This document shows positions 25,504 to 34,166 of a stretch of 64,000 nucleotides of DNA, piece after piece. Under the pieces are notes generated by a model that saw only the letters and a list, made by a program, of their open reading frames with translations, ran no database searches and was not told the DNA's origin. The first letter of the stretch is position 1. Every line of letters begins with the position of its first letter. The translations under genes and the position numbers were made by a program. Source of the DNA: Bacillota bacterium (lineage in GTDB: Bacteria > Bacillota > Desulfotomaculia > Desulfotomaculales > Desulfallaceae); the NCBI GenBank assembly GCA_023439185.1, contig JAEXOR010000044.1:62001-126000 (forward strand), written 5' to 3'.

Positions 25504-26349
25504 ATGCGTATGAAAATTCCGTTTCTTATATTTGTTGGTATATGTCTAATAGCGTTTGCCTTTTGGCAAAACAACAGTATAGTTATAACAGAGTCGGAAT
25601 ACGCCGGCTCAAAAATACCAAAGGAATTTGACGGTTATGTCATTGCCTATATTTCCGATTTGCATAATAAAGAATTTGGCAAAAATCAAAATACATTACT
25701 AAAAGAATTAGAGGATACGCGTCCGGATATTATTGTGGTTACCGGTGATTTGATTGACCGGCGAAAATACAATTTAATCGTTGCCATGCGTTTTATTGAC
25801 GGCGCGGTAAAAATCGCTCCCGTGTATTTTGTGTCCGGCAATCATGAAGCATGGTCAGATAAATACCCAAGCATTAAAAAAAGCCTGGTCGACGCAGGCG
25901 TTCATGTGCTCGATGACTCTATGGCCGAGTTGTCTGCCGGAACTGGAACCATCAATATATTAGGGCTGCAGGATCCCGATTTTCTTACATCCGGCTATAT
26001 GGAAGGGACAGATATTTCTATATTATCGGAGCATTTGAATCAATGGTCGTCGAATCAAGAGTTTCAGATTTTACTTGCCCACAGGCCGGAGCTTTTTGAG
26101 TTGTACGCCGAAAACAATATTGATTTGATTTTTTCCGGCCATGCCCACGGCGGCCAGTTCCGGCTTCCTTTTATAGGGGGCTTGGTGGCGCCGGACCAAG
26201 GTTTGTTTCCCAAATACACAAGTGGATCTTATACGCAAAATGGTTCCACTATGTTTGTGAGCAGGGGGTTGGGAAATAGTATTATTCCGATTAGAATTTT
26301 CAACAGGCCTGAAATTGTGGTAGTCTCCTTAAAATCCCGCGTCCCTTAA
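25504..26349 (+). CDS. Calcineurin-like metallophosphoesterase
   Basis: A 281-residue phosphoesterase with an N-terminal membrane anchor (residues 4-20). The metal-binding motifs are in order: ISDLHNKEF, VTGDLIDRR, VSGNHEAW, LLAHRPELF and FSGHAHGGQFRLP. It is close to the YkuE/YaeI group of envelope-associated phosphodiesterases. The substrate is not determined. ATG 25510 is an equally good start. It stands alone, between the AraC leader and a gap. Confidence 0.9.
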   Translation: MRMKIPFLIFVGICLIAFAFWQNNSIVITESEYAGSKIPKEFDGYVIAYISDLHNKEFGKNQNTLLKELEDTRPDIIVVTGDLIDRRKYNLIVAMRFIDGAVKIAPVYFVSGNHEAWSDKYPSIKKSLVDAGVHVLDDSMAELSAGTGTINILGLQDPDFLTSGYMEGTDISILSEHLNQWSSNQEFQILLAHRPELFELYAENNIDLIFSGHAHGGQFRLPFIGGLVAPDQGLFPKYTSGSYTQNGSTMFVSRGLGNSIIPIRIFNRPEIVVVSLKSRVP

Positions 26350-26402
26350 ACTTTCCGCATTTTCTTTTTACGGGTTGACCAACCCAAAAGATCATAAACA
26401 AT

Positions 26403-26573
26403 TCAGTAAGCGAAAAACGCCTCAACAAATTGAAATAAAGCAAATACTATTGCCACGGCGGCCCACAAACCGGTTATTACTTTAGTGAAAACCAGAAGCA
26501 ACAATAAAATTCCGATGGCTACTCTGATTGCTCGATCGGTATTACCCAGGTTGGGCTTCCGGTTCAGTTCCAC
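26403..26573 (-). CDS. DUF2892-like small membrane protein
   Basis: A 56-residue frame read from GTG 26573: VELNRKPNLGNTDRAIRVAIG, then two hydrophobic segments (ILLLLLVFTKVITGLW and VAIVFALFQFVEAFFAY). The NxGxxDRxIR opening followed by a helical hairpin is the hallmark of DUF2892 (YgaP-type membrane domain). The ribosome-binding site (AAGGGG) is further away than usual, so the exact start is unsure. Function unknown. Confidence 0.6.
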   Translation of the reverse strand: MELNRKPNLGNTDRAIRVAIGILLLLLVFTKVITGLWAAVAIVFALFQFVEAFFAY

Positions 26574-26848
26574 TTTTTCGAACCAACCCCTTAATTTACG
26601 CGTATTTTAAATCGATCTTATTATTTAAAAACTTCTTTATATTTATTCGGTATCTTTAAAAGCGCGCTTTTCCTGCTGTCAGCATTGGTAATAATCGGCC
26701 CGAATGCCAGCGGTTCCTTGTAATCAAAATTTATGTTTTTAAGGAGATATACTTCTATTAATAAAAATTGTCTGTTTACGCAAAATAGCAGAAAACTTTT
26801 TATTACACACTTATAGTTTTAATTTGCTAAAAAGGTGTGAGTAATTAG
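26574..26848. other. Gap with a possible minus-strand frame
   Basis: AT-rich spacer before the amidase gene. A minus-strand frame ending near 26615 reads DYKEPLAFGPIITNADSRKSALLKIPNKYKEVFK. It looks protein-like but has no clear start, and no family was recognised. Otherwise nothing was supported. Confidence 0.3.
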
Positions 26849-28753
26849 GTGTACAAGCAGCGTAAACATAAACTTCTTGCCGCCAGCCTTGTATTTTGTA
26901 TAATACTGGCTGGTATTTACATTTCAGCAGGTTTTAATAAGCCAATTACTGTTTTAGCCATTCAGGATAAGACCGTGGTAATTGACCCCGGTCACGGGGG
27001 ACTTGATTATGGCTGTGCATACCGGGAGCAAATAAAGGAAAAGGACGTGACCCTGGCGGTGGCCCGTGAGTTGGCTCAAATGCTGGAGAGCCAGGGCGCC
27101 GCTGTTAGGCTTACCAGAGACGGGGACAAGCAGCCCGGCCAAAATTTTTTCTTTTGGCGGCGCAAAGACGGCCTGGATGAGCGGATTGCGGTGGCGGCAA
27201 AAAATAAAGCGGATATTTTCATAAGTCTGCATATCAACTCCTCACCCAGAACCAACAAAGCCGGGGCGGTGGTGTTCCATAACCAGGACAAACCATTGGA
27301 CGGACATCTGGCGCAAAACATCCAGCGGGAGTTAAAGCACATCCCGAATATGGTAAAACGAACTAGCCATGTCAGGAACTACTATATATTAAATCATCTG
27401 GATATGCCCGCGGTGGTGGTGGAACTGGGGTATATTTCAAGTCCCAAAGACCAGCGGCATCTGGCTGACGCCGCTTACCGCAAGCAACTGGCCAGCTCGA
27501 TCTGCGCGGGGATAGTCAATTATTTTGATGACGCGCCGGAAGCAAACTTATCGGTAAGCCCGGTTAACCCGACTCCCGTTCCGGACGGCGACATCCGGAT
27601 CAACGAGGTCGATTACGACATTAAAGGCATCCGGCCTAATTTATATTTTGCGCCCCAAATCAAGACCGGACTTTTCATGGCCGCAGAAGAAATGGACCCG
27701 GTGGATGAGGCTGTTACTTCGGTGGAGGAGGTGGCCCGCTCGGCGCTGGAACAGTTGACCCAGGGCCCCAGGCAATCCAAGGACCTGCGCCCCTGCATGC
27801 CCGAGGGCATTGCCTATAAATCCCTGCGGATATCCGGCCCCCTGGCTGTGGTCGACCTGGCCAACGACAAGCCGGGTTGTATAGGCAGCGAAGAGGAATG
27901 GATTACCGTCAGTTCAATTGCCTATACTCTTTTTGAACTGCCTGCCATCCAGCAGGTGCAAATACTGATTAACGGGCGGCAAAGCAAGACCCTGGCCGGA
28001 CACATTGATATCAGCGAACCCCTTAGCCGCAGTAAAATGCCGCTGACCAAAGTTGCCGGGGGGATCATGGAAGGCAAAAAAGCTAAAGTGGCCGTTGTGA
28101 TAGATGATTTCGGCCAGAGCAACCCCGGCGGGGCGGAAGAAATACTCTCCATCGACAGTCCTTTAACCTTTGCCGTTATGCCAAATGGTGATTATTCACG
28201 CCGACAGGCCATACTGGCCGCGAAGCGGGGGTACGAGGTAATCGTACATTTGCCCATGCAGCCGCTGAAAGGTAAACCCAGCTGGCTGGGACCCGGCGCC
28301 ATAACCGCCGGCATGAATGCGGACGAAATCCGCCGCATAGTGCGCCGGGATTTCGCCCAGGTGCCCTATGCCAGTGGATTCAATAACCATATGGGCTCCC
28401 TGGTTACCGCCCGGGAGGAACTAATCCGCCCGGTGCTGGAAGTGGCCAGGGAAGAGGGTTTTTTTGCACTGGACAGCGTAACGTCGGCTGAATCAAAAAT
28501 TATTCCTCTGGCGCAAGATATGGGCATCGCGTATACCAAAAGGGACGTGTTTCTGGACGATATCAAAAGTGAAGTCCACATCAAAAAACAGCTTGCCTTA
28601 CTGGCGGATGAAGCCCTGGCCCGGGGCAGCGCCGTGGGCATCGGGCATGTGGGTTTGGGCGGCGAGAAAATGGCCCGGACGCTGAAGGAAATGATGCCGG
28701 TAATGGAAGCCCGGGGAATTGAATTTGTCTACCTGTCGGAGCTGGTATATTAA
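26849..28753 (+). CDS. Amidase-GerMN-polysaccharide deacetylase fusion
   Basis: A 634-residue exported protein with three domains. Residues 1-35 are a signal/anchor segment. Residues 40-230 are an N-acetylmuramoyl-L-alanine amidase (Amidase_3) with zinc ligands in IDPGHGGLDYG, a Glu further on, and SLHINSS. Residues of about 265-395 resemble a GerMN/sporulation domain (AARSALEQLTQGP-like start, ITVSSIAYTLFELPAIQQVQILINGRQ). Residues 415-634 are a divergent polysaccharide deacetylase (YibQ/DUF610: VAVVIDDFGQS, FAVMPNGDYSRRQA, VIVHLPMQP, GFNNHMGS). The protein would act on peptidoglycan outside the cell, plausibly during sporulation or germination. The start is GTG. Confidence 0.88.
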   Translation: MYKQRKHKLLAASLVFCIILAGIYISAGFNKPITVLAIQDKTVVIDPGHGGLDYGCAYREQIKEKDVTLAVARELAQMLESQGAAVRLTRDGDKQPGQNFFFWRRKDGLDERIAVAAKNKADIFISLHINSSPRTNKAGAVVFHNQDKPLDGHLAQNIQRELKHIPNMVKRTSHVRNYYILNHLDMPAVVVELGYISSPKDQRHLADAAYRKQLASSICAGIVNYFDDAPEANLSVSPVNPTPVPDGDIRINEVDYDIKGIRPNLYFAPQIKTGLFMAAEEMDPVDEAVTSVEEVARSALEQLTQGPRQSKDLRPCMPEGIAYKSLRISGPLAVVDLANDKPGCIGSEEEWITVSSIAYTLFELPAIQQVQILINGRQSKTLAGHIDISEPLSRSKMPLTKVAGGIMEGKKAKVAVVIDDFGQSNPGGAEEILSIDSPLTFAVMPNGDYSRRQAILAAKRGYEVIVHLPMQPLKGKPSWLGPGAITAGMNADEIRRIVRRDFAQVPYASGFNNHMGSLVTAREELIRPVLEVAREEGFFALDSVTSAESKIIPLAQDMGIAYTKRDVFLDDIKSEVHIKKQLALLADEALARGSAVGIGHVGLGGEKMARTLKEMMPVMEARGIEFVYLSELVY

Positions 28754-28782
28754 TCATAGTTAACTTCCGGAGGAGGGATCCC

Positions 28783-29586
28783 ATGAAGAAAATGGCCATG
28801 ATCATAGTCGTATTATTTTTAGCATTACTTTATCCATATGCTGCTGCCGCGGCGGAGCATTTGGCAGTTAAAAAACCCCTCCAGTTTAAAACCATTGCCA
28901 TTGATCCCGGGCACGGAGGTTACGATCCCGGTGCAATTTGGGGGGATATTTATGAGAAGGATATTAACCTGATGATCTCCAAAAGGTTGATCAAACGCCT
29001 TGAAGCCCAGGGAGCTAAGACAATACTAACCCGCAACGGCGATTATAACCATGCCATTGCCGGACTGCACGGGCGTAATGCCAAGCGCTACGATTTAAAC
29101 CAAAGGATTAAACTCATTGAATCCAACAAGGCCGATACTGTAATTACTATTCACGTGAATAGTGTGCGAAAAAAATCATACGAGGGGGCGGAAGCTTTTT
29201 ATCACCCCAAATCTCAAGCGGGTGAAAGGCTGGCTTTGGCCATTCAAGAAGAACTTAAAACCATTCCGGGAATGAAAAAGAGGATTGCTAAAATTAGCAA
29301 CTGCTATATGCTGTGCAATACCAAGGCGCCTGCGGTGCTTGTGGAAGTTGGTTACTTAAGCAATCCCCGCGAAAGAGAGCGTTTGCAAGACCCCCGATAT
29401 TTGGATACCCTGGCCCAAAAAATAACCGATGGGATAGTAAACTATTATATTGCACCGGATGATGGTTTAAACCAGGGATTTTTGCATGACACAGCTTCCA
29501 GTATTAGCTTTTTAGTAAAGGTATTGGGGCACACGTTTTATACCGATGAAAATTTTGAGACCAGGTGTAATTGCATCATGGATTAA
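28783..29586 (+). CDS. N-acetylmuramoyl-L-alanine amidase
   Basis: A 267-residue secreted Amidase_3. Residues 1-23 are a signal peptide (MAMIIVVLFLALLYPYAAAAA core). The zinc site and catalytic Glu are in IDPGHGGYDPGA, VITIHVNSV and APAVLVEVGYLSN. AGGAGG lies 8 bases before ATG 28783. It follows the three-domain amidase by 29 bases and is probably in the same operon. The last 40 residues lie outside the catalytic fold and have no recognisable domain. Confidence 0.92.
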   Translation: MKKMAMIIVVLFLALLYPYAAAAAEHLAVKKPLQFKTIAIDPGHGGYDPGAIWGDIYEKDINLMISKRLIKRLEAQGAKTILTRNGDYNHAIAGLHGRNAKRYDLNQRIKLIESNKADTVITIHVNSVRKKSYEGAEAFYHPKSQAGERLALAIQEELKTIPGMKKRIAKISNCYMLCNTKAPAVLVEVGYLSNPRERERLQDPRYLDTLAQKITDGIVNYYIAPDDGLNQGFLHDTASSISFLVKVLGHTFYTDENFETRCNCIMD

Positions 29587-29659
29587 AATGCAGCTTATAA
29601 ATCATTTATTTCAAGCATCAGGCAACATCAGGCATATCTATTTGCCTAAAATATGTAAC

Positions 29660-29935
29660 TTAACCAGGGAAAAAACCACTGAAGATGGTTTCCCCGGGCT
29701 CAAGGTTGATTACAAAATTGATAGTGGTGGTAGGGTTTATGTATATAGTCAAGTCAAACGCCGCCGCCTCCCGTCTTGTCCCGGATGAAAATTGCAAATC
29801 ATAAGGGATGCGTGCTTTTACAAGCAGCGCCTGAATGGCGAAAAGCTCGTTCAGCTTGATAATATCGGCATTTAATATAGCCTTGAATAATTTGTTGGTT
29901 AGTAGAATTTGAAATTCCTTGAAGAAGTCTGTCAT
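29660..29935 (-). CDS. Small hypothetical protein
   Basis: A 91-residue frame (MTDFFKEFQILLTNKLFKAILNADIIKLNELFAIQ...) with AAGAGG 7 bases before the ATG. The first half is an amphipathic helix and the second half is beta-like. No family was recognised. It is oriented against the preceding amidase gene. Coding status is plausible but unproven. Confidence 0.45.
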   Translation of the reverse strand: MTDFFKEFQILLTNKLFKAILNADIIKLNELFAIQALLVKARIPYDLQFSSGTRREAAAFDLTIYINPTTTINFVINLEPGETIFSGFFPG

Positions 29936-30023
29936 GAATCAGCCTCTTTTTCCGGTTTGTTATGGATATTATATGATTTTTAAACTTTCATGTGAGTTTA
30001 GTTTTATCCAGGTAAAATAAGTA

Positions 30024-30057
30024 AAAAGGATTTAAACCCCTGTGTTTAAGTCCTTTT
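30024..30057. terminator. Hairpin, possible bidirectional terminator
   Basis: The arms 30024-30037 and 30044-30057 pair over 14 bases with one mismatch around a 6-base loop. The A-start and T-end would let it work on either strand. It separates the amidase group from ccdA. Confidence 0.6.
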
Positions 30058-30130
30058 GCTTTGTTAATTATTTTGTTAAACTAAAATCAAAGCACCGGGT
30101 TATTTCGGAGGAATGCGAGGACGGGAGAAC

Positions 30131-30793
30131 TTGCAATATACGCTGTTGTTTTTGGAAGGGATTATCACGTTCATATCGCCTTGCCTTTTGCCGATGCTGC
30201 CCATATACATATCTTATTTTGCGGCCGGTAAAACGGATAAAAGGAAAACACTGCTCAATGCAATTGGTTTTGTTTTGGGTTTTACCATTGTTTTTGTTGC
30301 CATGGGCGCTTTTGCGGGGACAGTGGGAGGTCTGATCCGGTACACAACGGTTGTTAATGTTGTGGCCGGCTTGATTATGATTGTGTTTGGCCTGAATTTT
30401 TTAGGGGCATTTAAGGTAGGATTGATAAACCGTACAAGCAACAAAAATGCGGCTATTAAAAACCTGGGTTTTTTTTCATCCATGCTCTTTGGAATTGTGT
30501 TTTCCATCAGTTGGACACCGTGCGTGGGCGCGTTTTTGGGCTCTGCTTTGTTTATGGCATCCCTTGGCGGCTCATCATTGCAGGGTATCTCCATGCTGCT
30601 GGCGTTTTCGTTGGGGTTGGGCATCCCATTTATCGCCAGCGCATTATTGGTTGACCAGTTGAAAGGCACCTTCGATTTTATTAAAAGAAATTATCAAACC
30701 ATCAATTTCATATCAGGCGGTTTGCTTATTATCATTGGTATACTGATGGCAACCGGGTATATGGGATACTTTCTTTCACTTTTAACTTTTTAA
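30131..30793 (+). CDS. ccdA: CcdA-like thiol-disulfide membrane transporter
   Basis: A 220-residue, six-helix protein of the CcdA/DsbD-beta family, which carries reducing equivalents from cytoplasmic thioredoxin across the membrane. The two redox cysteines are in ITFISPCLLPMLP and SWTPCVGAF. TTG 30131 (MQYTLLFLEGIITFISPC) fits the family N-terminus and has GAGG 10 bases away. The ATG at 30113 overlaps its own Shine-Dalgarno sequence and is less likely. It is followed 16 bases later by its likely partner, a TlpA/ResA-like protein. Confidence 0.88.
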   Translation: MQYTLLFLEGIITFISPCLLPMLPIYISYFAAGKTDKRKTLLNAIGFVLGFTIVFVAMGAFAGTVGGLIRYTTVVNVVAGLIMIVFGLNFLGAFKVGLINRTSNKNAAIKNLGFFSSMLFGIVFSISWTPCVGAFLGSALFMASLGGSSLQGISMLLAFSLGLGIPFIASALLVDQLKGTFDFIKRNYQTINFISGGLLIIIGILMATGYMGYFLSLLTF

Positions 30794-30809
30794 GGAGGAT
30801 GAGGATGTA

Positions 30810-31397
30810 ATGGACAAAAATGCAAAAACATTAACGCTAATCACATTGTTCGTCTTGTTTATCGGCACGGCTGTTTTCGCATATAACAAACTGGGCCAGG
30901 AAGTATCGCCGCAAAACAATATTGATGCTGCCCAAAACAAGGAGGAAGACTCTCAGAACAACCGGGATGAGCAAAAAGAAAAATTAAAAGCGCCTGATTT
31001 TACAGTTTTAAACGTCGATGGAAAAGTCGTGCAGCTGTCGGACCTGTTTGGCAAGCCCATTGTGCTGAACTTTTGGGCCAGTTGGTGCCCTCCATGTCAG
31101 AGTGAAATGCCTGAATTCAACAGGGTATATGAGGAAGTTGGGGATAATATCACGTTTATGATGGTGGATATCGTGGACGGGCAGCGCGAAACCAAAGAAG
31201 ACGGCATGCAGTATATAAAGGAGCAGGGTTTTTCATTTCCCGTATACTTTGATACCGAACAGGACGCCGCTAATACGTACGGTATAGGGCCCCTACCTAC
31301 AACAATTTTCATTGACCGGGACGGCAATATTGTTACAGGAGCACAGGGCGCGATTGACGAGGCAACCTTGCGTAAGGGAATTGAGCTCATCAATTGA
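30810..31397 (+). CDS. TlpA/ResA-like thiol-disulfide oxidoreductase
   Basis: A 195-residue membrane-anchored thioredoxin-fold protein. The anchor is residues 8-25 and a Glu/Asn-rich linker follows. The active site CPPC lies in FWASWCPPCQSEMPEF, and the cis-Pro loop is GIGPLPTTIFIDRDG. It would receive electrons from CcdA outside the membrane and reduce protein disulfides, for example for cytochrome c maturation. ATG 30810 has GAGGATG upstream. Confidence 0.92.
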   Translation: MDKNAKTLTLITLFVLFIGTAVFAYNKLGQEVSPQNNIDAAQNKEEDSQNNRDEQKEKLKAPDFTVLNVDGKVVQLSDLFGKPIVLNFWASWCPPCQSEMPEFNRVYEEVGDNITFMMVDIVDGQRETKEDGMQYIKEQGFSFPVYFDTEQDAANTYGIGPLPTTIFIDRDGNIVTGAQGAIDEATLRKGIELIN

Positions 31398-31408
31398 CAA
31401 GATTTACC

Positions 31409-31537
31409 CTATTTTAAAAAGTTCTTGCTCCGGATCATTTTTTCCACAAGCGCCAGCGTGGCGGCATCCGCGGGCAGTTTTCCGGCGGCTATGAGCGTTG
31501 CAATGCCGTGGACCAGCCCCCAGCAATAAAGAACCAT
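31409..31537 (-). pseudogene. C-terminal remnant of a TetR regulator
   Basis: The frame reads MVLYCWGLVHGIATLIAAGKLP...LALVEKMIRSKNFLK and then stops. This is the pattern of the last helix pair of a TetR C-terminal domain (WGLVHGIATL). The DNA-binding domain is missing, and the upstream sequence is instead the operator-like palindrome of the next gene. Confidence 0.6.
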
Positions 31538-31538
31538 A

Positions 31539-31561
31539 TTATGTTTACAACGTAAACATAA
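31539..31561. promoter_or_regulatory. Perfect 10-bp palindrome before the flavoprotein pair
   Basis: TTATGTTTAC, AAC, GTAAACATAA. It ends just at the AGGAGGG ribosome-binding site of the gene at 31574 and is probably the operator of the now-truncated TetR repressor. Confidence 0.6.
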
Positions 31562-31573
31562 GGAGGGATCATT

Positions 31574-32134
31574 ATGAAAGCCAGCGTCATATCGGACGGT
31601 GAATTTAAGACGGAGATGTTTAACCGGCTTGAGAAACTGGTGCAGCGCTGCCTCGAAGAGCGGAACTTTGAAATAACCGCAAAGCGGCTTGGCAGGGAAG
31701 AGTTGGCGTACTGCATGGGCTGCTTCGGCTGTTGGATCAAAAAACCCGGGGAGTGTGTCATCAACGACGCGATGGCGGAAGTCAACCGCAATACAATGAC
31801 CAGTGACGTTGCGATTTATCTATGCCCGATTGTTTTTGGTCAATTTTCAGCAAATTTGAAAAATGCGATAGACCGGTGGATACCGAATATGCTGCCGTTT
31901 TTCGAGAGCAGGCCGGACGGTTCTACGATGCACCCGGCGCGGTATGAATCTTATCCCCGTGTGATCTTGATCGGTTACGGCGATGATCTTTCTGAAGAGG
32001 ATGCCCGTCTTTTTACCGATATAACCAAAAAGCACCGCAGAAACGTCGAGGTCCTGATATACGGTGGAGATGACAACAAAACGGCGGAAGTACTGAAATC
32101 CATTGAATTTAAAAGAGTAGGGGGACAGTTATGA
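31574..32134 (+). CDS. Flavodoxin-fold NAD(P)H-dependent oxidoreductase 1
   Basis: A 186-residue flavodoxin-like protein with CMGCFGCWIKKPGECVIND (Cys-rich loop, about residues 48-66) and YLCPIVFGQFSANLKNAIDRWIP. These mark iron-sulfur-flavoprotein-type FMN reductases. The N-terminal FMN loop is degenerate (VISDGEFKTEMFNRL). It overlaps the next gene by 4 bases (ATGA), so the two may form a heteromeric enzyme. Confidence 0.75.
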   Translation: MKASVISDGEFKTEMFNRLEKLVQRCLEERNFEITAKRLGREELAYCMGCFGCWIKKPGECVINDAMAEVNRNTMTSDVAIYLCPIVFGQFSANLKNAIDRWIPNMLPFFESRPDGSTMHPARYESYPRVILIGYGDDLSEEDARLFTDITKKHRRNVEVLIYGGDDNKTAEVLKSIEFKRVGGQL

Positions 32135-32814
32135 ACAGGGAAAAACGTGTCGTGGTGATTAATGCCAGTCCCAAAACGGCTGGCCAATCCGCCTCGGGAT
32201 ATCTGGCCTCTTATGCCTGGGATCTATTGAGCGGCGACAGCCTTGAAGTTAAAGTTTTCAGCGTCCGGGAGAGCATAAAAAATAAACAAACGGCTGAGGT
32301 GTTTAAATATATGACCGGGGCCGACGCGCTGATCATCATTTTTCCGCTTTATGTCTTCTGCCTGCCGGGCATCCTGATGCGTTTTCTGCAGGATTATCAC
32401 AATCATGTGGGATCGTGCCCGGACAGGGATAAAAAAGTTATTATTTACGCCGTTGTCAACTGCGGATTTCCGGAACCGGGGATCAATACGGAGGCGGTGC
32501 GCGTTATCGGCAGCTTCAGCGAAAAAATCGGCGTCGAGTTCCGTTTCGGCGTGATGATCGGCGGAGGCGGTATGCTGATTGGAGCGCAGGGCTCACCAAT
32601 GCTGAAAAAGACGATGTCCGATATTGAAGGTGCTTTTGCCCGGATGAAGGAGGAAATCGTGAGCGGCCGCCGTGGGCCGGTGGAAAATATCGAGACCAGC
32701 GTCAGATTTCCGAGAATGCTTTATCGTTTTATGGGCGATAAACAATGGATTTCGTCGGCACGGAAGAACGGCTTGAAGAAAAAAGATTTATATGCCAGGC
32801 CCTATGCCCGATAA
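32131..32814 (+). CDS. Flavodoxin-fold NAD(P)H-dependent oxidoreductase 2
   Basis: A 227-residue protein with an FMN loop VINASPKTAGQSASGYLA (residues 9-26) and IIFPLYVFCLPGILMRFLQDY. It lacks the Cys-rich loop of its neighbour, so the two proteins appear to share features normally found in one chain. Translation is coupled to the upstream gene. A terminator follows at 32837. Confidence 0.75.
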   Translation: MNREKRVVVINASPKTAGQSASGYLASYAWDLLSGDSLEVKVFSVRESIKNKQTAEVFKYMTGADALIIIFPLYVFCLPGILMRFLQDYHNHVGSCPDRDKKVIIYAVVNCGFPEPGINTEAVRVIGSFSEKIGVEFRFGVMIGGGGMLIGAQGSPMLKKTMSDIEGAFARMKEEIVSGRRGPVENIETSVRFPRMLYRFMGDKQWISSARKNGLKKKDLYARPYAR

Positions 32815-32836
32815 TATTGAAACAGTGTTAATTATT

Positions 32837-32868
32837 AAAGATAGGGGTTATGCCCCTGTCTTTTTTTC
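32837..32868 (+). terminator. Intrinsic terminator
   Basis: AAAGATAGGGG pairs with CCCCTGTCTTT around a short loop, followed by a run of seven T. It ends the flavoprotein pair. Confidence 0.9.
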
Positions 32869-32897
32869 ATGTACAATAAAGCGGAGGGGGGATTTCC

Positions 32898-34094
32898 ATG
32901 CCGAAAACGCCTGTTAAGATCCTGATCTTTATCGTTTCCACGGCGGCTTTGCTGCTGGCCGGTTTTGTCGGAGCGCTCATGACCGCCATGGCCGGCGGAG
33001 GTTTGTTTTACACACCATTGGTGATGATCGTTACCGTGGCCCTGATTGTCTTTGTGTTTCTGAAGGTGTTTATGTCGATTAAACCCCGGTTGTATAATAT
33101 TTTATTATTTTCATTGCTGGGGATTTGTGTCCTGGCAGCCGGCGGTTATGAAATAAACAGGGCTTATCACAACAGTTTTGCCGGAGTTAATGAGCAGGGG
33201 GTCAACCTGGAGCTGTACAAGCCTTTTGCGGAGAATACCAGAGCGGTAAGCCTGGAGGAAGATGCTACTTTGAAAATGATGGACAATCTGCCTCGTTTGG
33301 ACGGAGCCACGGCTTTGTATCCATTGTATTCCGCCTTTGCCCGGGCTGTTTATCCCGCCGGGGATTATGACATCTATGCGGGAAAAGACCATGCCGGCCG
33401 GCATGGTGAAGGCGAAGTTGCGTGCAGCACTACCACCGGCGCCTATACAAGACTGATGAGTGGTGAAGCGGATATTATTTTTGTTGCCCGTCCGTCGGAG
33501 CAGCAACTGGCGGAAGCGCACAGCATGGGTTTGGAGCTGAAATTAACACCCATTGGAAGAGAGGCTTTTGTGTTTTTTGTGAACGCCAAAAACGAGGTGA
33601 ACGGCCTCAGCACTGCTCAGATCCAGGATATTTATGCCGGTAAAATTACCAACTGGCGGGAGGTCGGCGGCAGCAACGAAAAGATCAGGGCTTTTCAGCG
33701 TCCGGAAAACAGCGGCAGCCAGACCATGCTGCAAAAGCTGATGGAGGGCAAAGAACTGATGACCCCGCCCAAAGAAGACGTGGCCGCGGGGATGGGGGAC
33801 ATCATCGAACAGACGGCCAGTTACCGGAACTATAAAAATGCCATTGGCTACTCTTTTCTCTTTTTTGCCACGGAAATGATTCAAAATAACGAAATAAAAC
33901 TGCTCGAGGTGGATAACGTTAAACCTGACAAAACTACCATTGCCGGCGGCGAGTATCCGCTGGCAGCCGAATTTTATGCCGTTACCGCCGGCAGCGATAA
34001 TCCCAACATTGATAGATTCATAGCCTGGATCCTTTCACCGCAAGGACAATACCTGGTGGAAAAGACCGGGTACACTGCAATTTATACACCATAG
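32898..34094 (+). CDS. Membrane-anchored PstS-like binding protein
   Basis: A 398-residue protein. Three hydrophobic segments occupy residues 1-90, and a PstS-like substrate-binding domain follows. The latter has LDGATALYPLYSAFARAVYP (residues about 134-153), STTTGAYTRLMSGEADIIFVARPS, LSTAQIQDIYAGKITNWREVGG and the RPENSGSQTMLQKLM phosphate-loop-like segment. Typical PstS proteins have one signal peptide; the multi-helix N-terminus is unusual. No pstCAB genes are adjacent. The downstream exporter genes start 72 bases later. It may be a phosphate sensor rather than a transporter part. Confidence 0.75.
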   Translation: MPKTPVKILIFIVSTAALLLAGFVGALMTAMAGGGLFYTPLVMIVTVALIVFVFLKVFMSIKPRLYNILLFSLLGICVLAAGGYEINRAYHNSFAGVNEQGVNLELYKPFAENTRAVSLEEDATLKMMDNLPRLDGATALYPLYSAFARAVYPAGDYDIYAGKDHAGRHGEGEVACSTTTGAYTRLMSGEADIIFVARPSEQQLAEAHSMGLELKLTPIGREAFVFFVNAKNEVNGLSTAQIQDIYAGKITNWREVGGSNEKIRAFQRPENSGSQTMLQKLMEGKELMTPPKEDVAAGMGDIIEQTASYRNYKNAIGYSFLFFATEMIQNNEIKLLEVDNVKPDKTTIAGGEYPLAAEFYAVTAGSDNPNIDRFIAWILSPQGQYLVEKTGYTAIYTP

Positions 34095-34166
34095 CCGGGA
34101 GGGTCATTTTTTACGAACAGTTTCTGATAGAATCGGGATGAATAAATTATAGGCGAGGGGTATTTT

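Noticed and set aside
29546..29788. Plus-strand frame at the amidase 3' end
   Set aside because: It starts inside the amidase gene, has no ribosome-binding site and no recognisable sequence.
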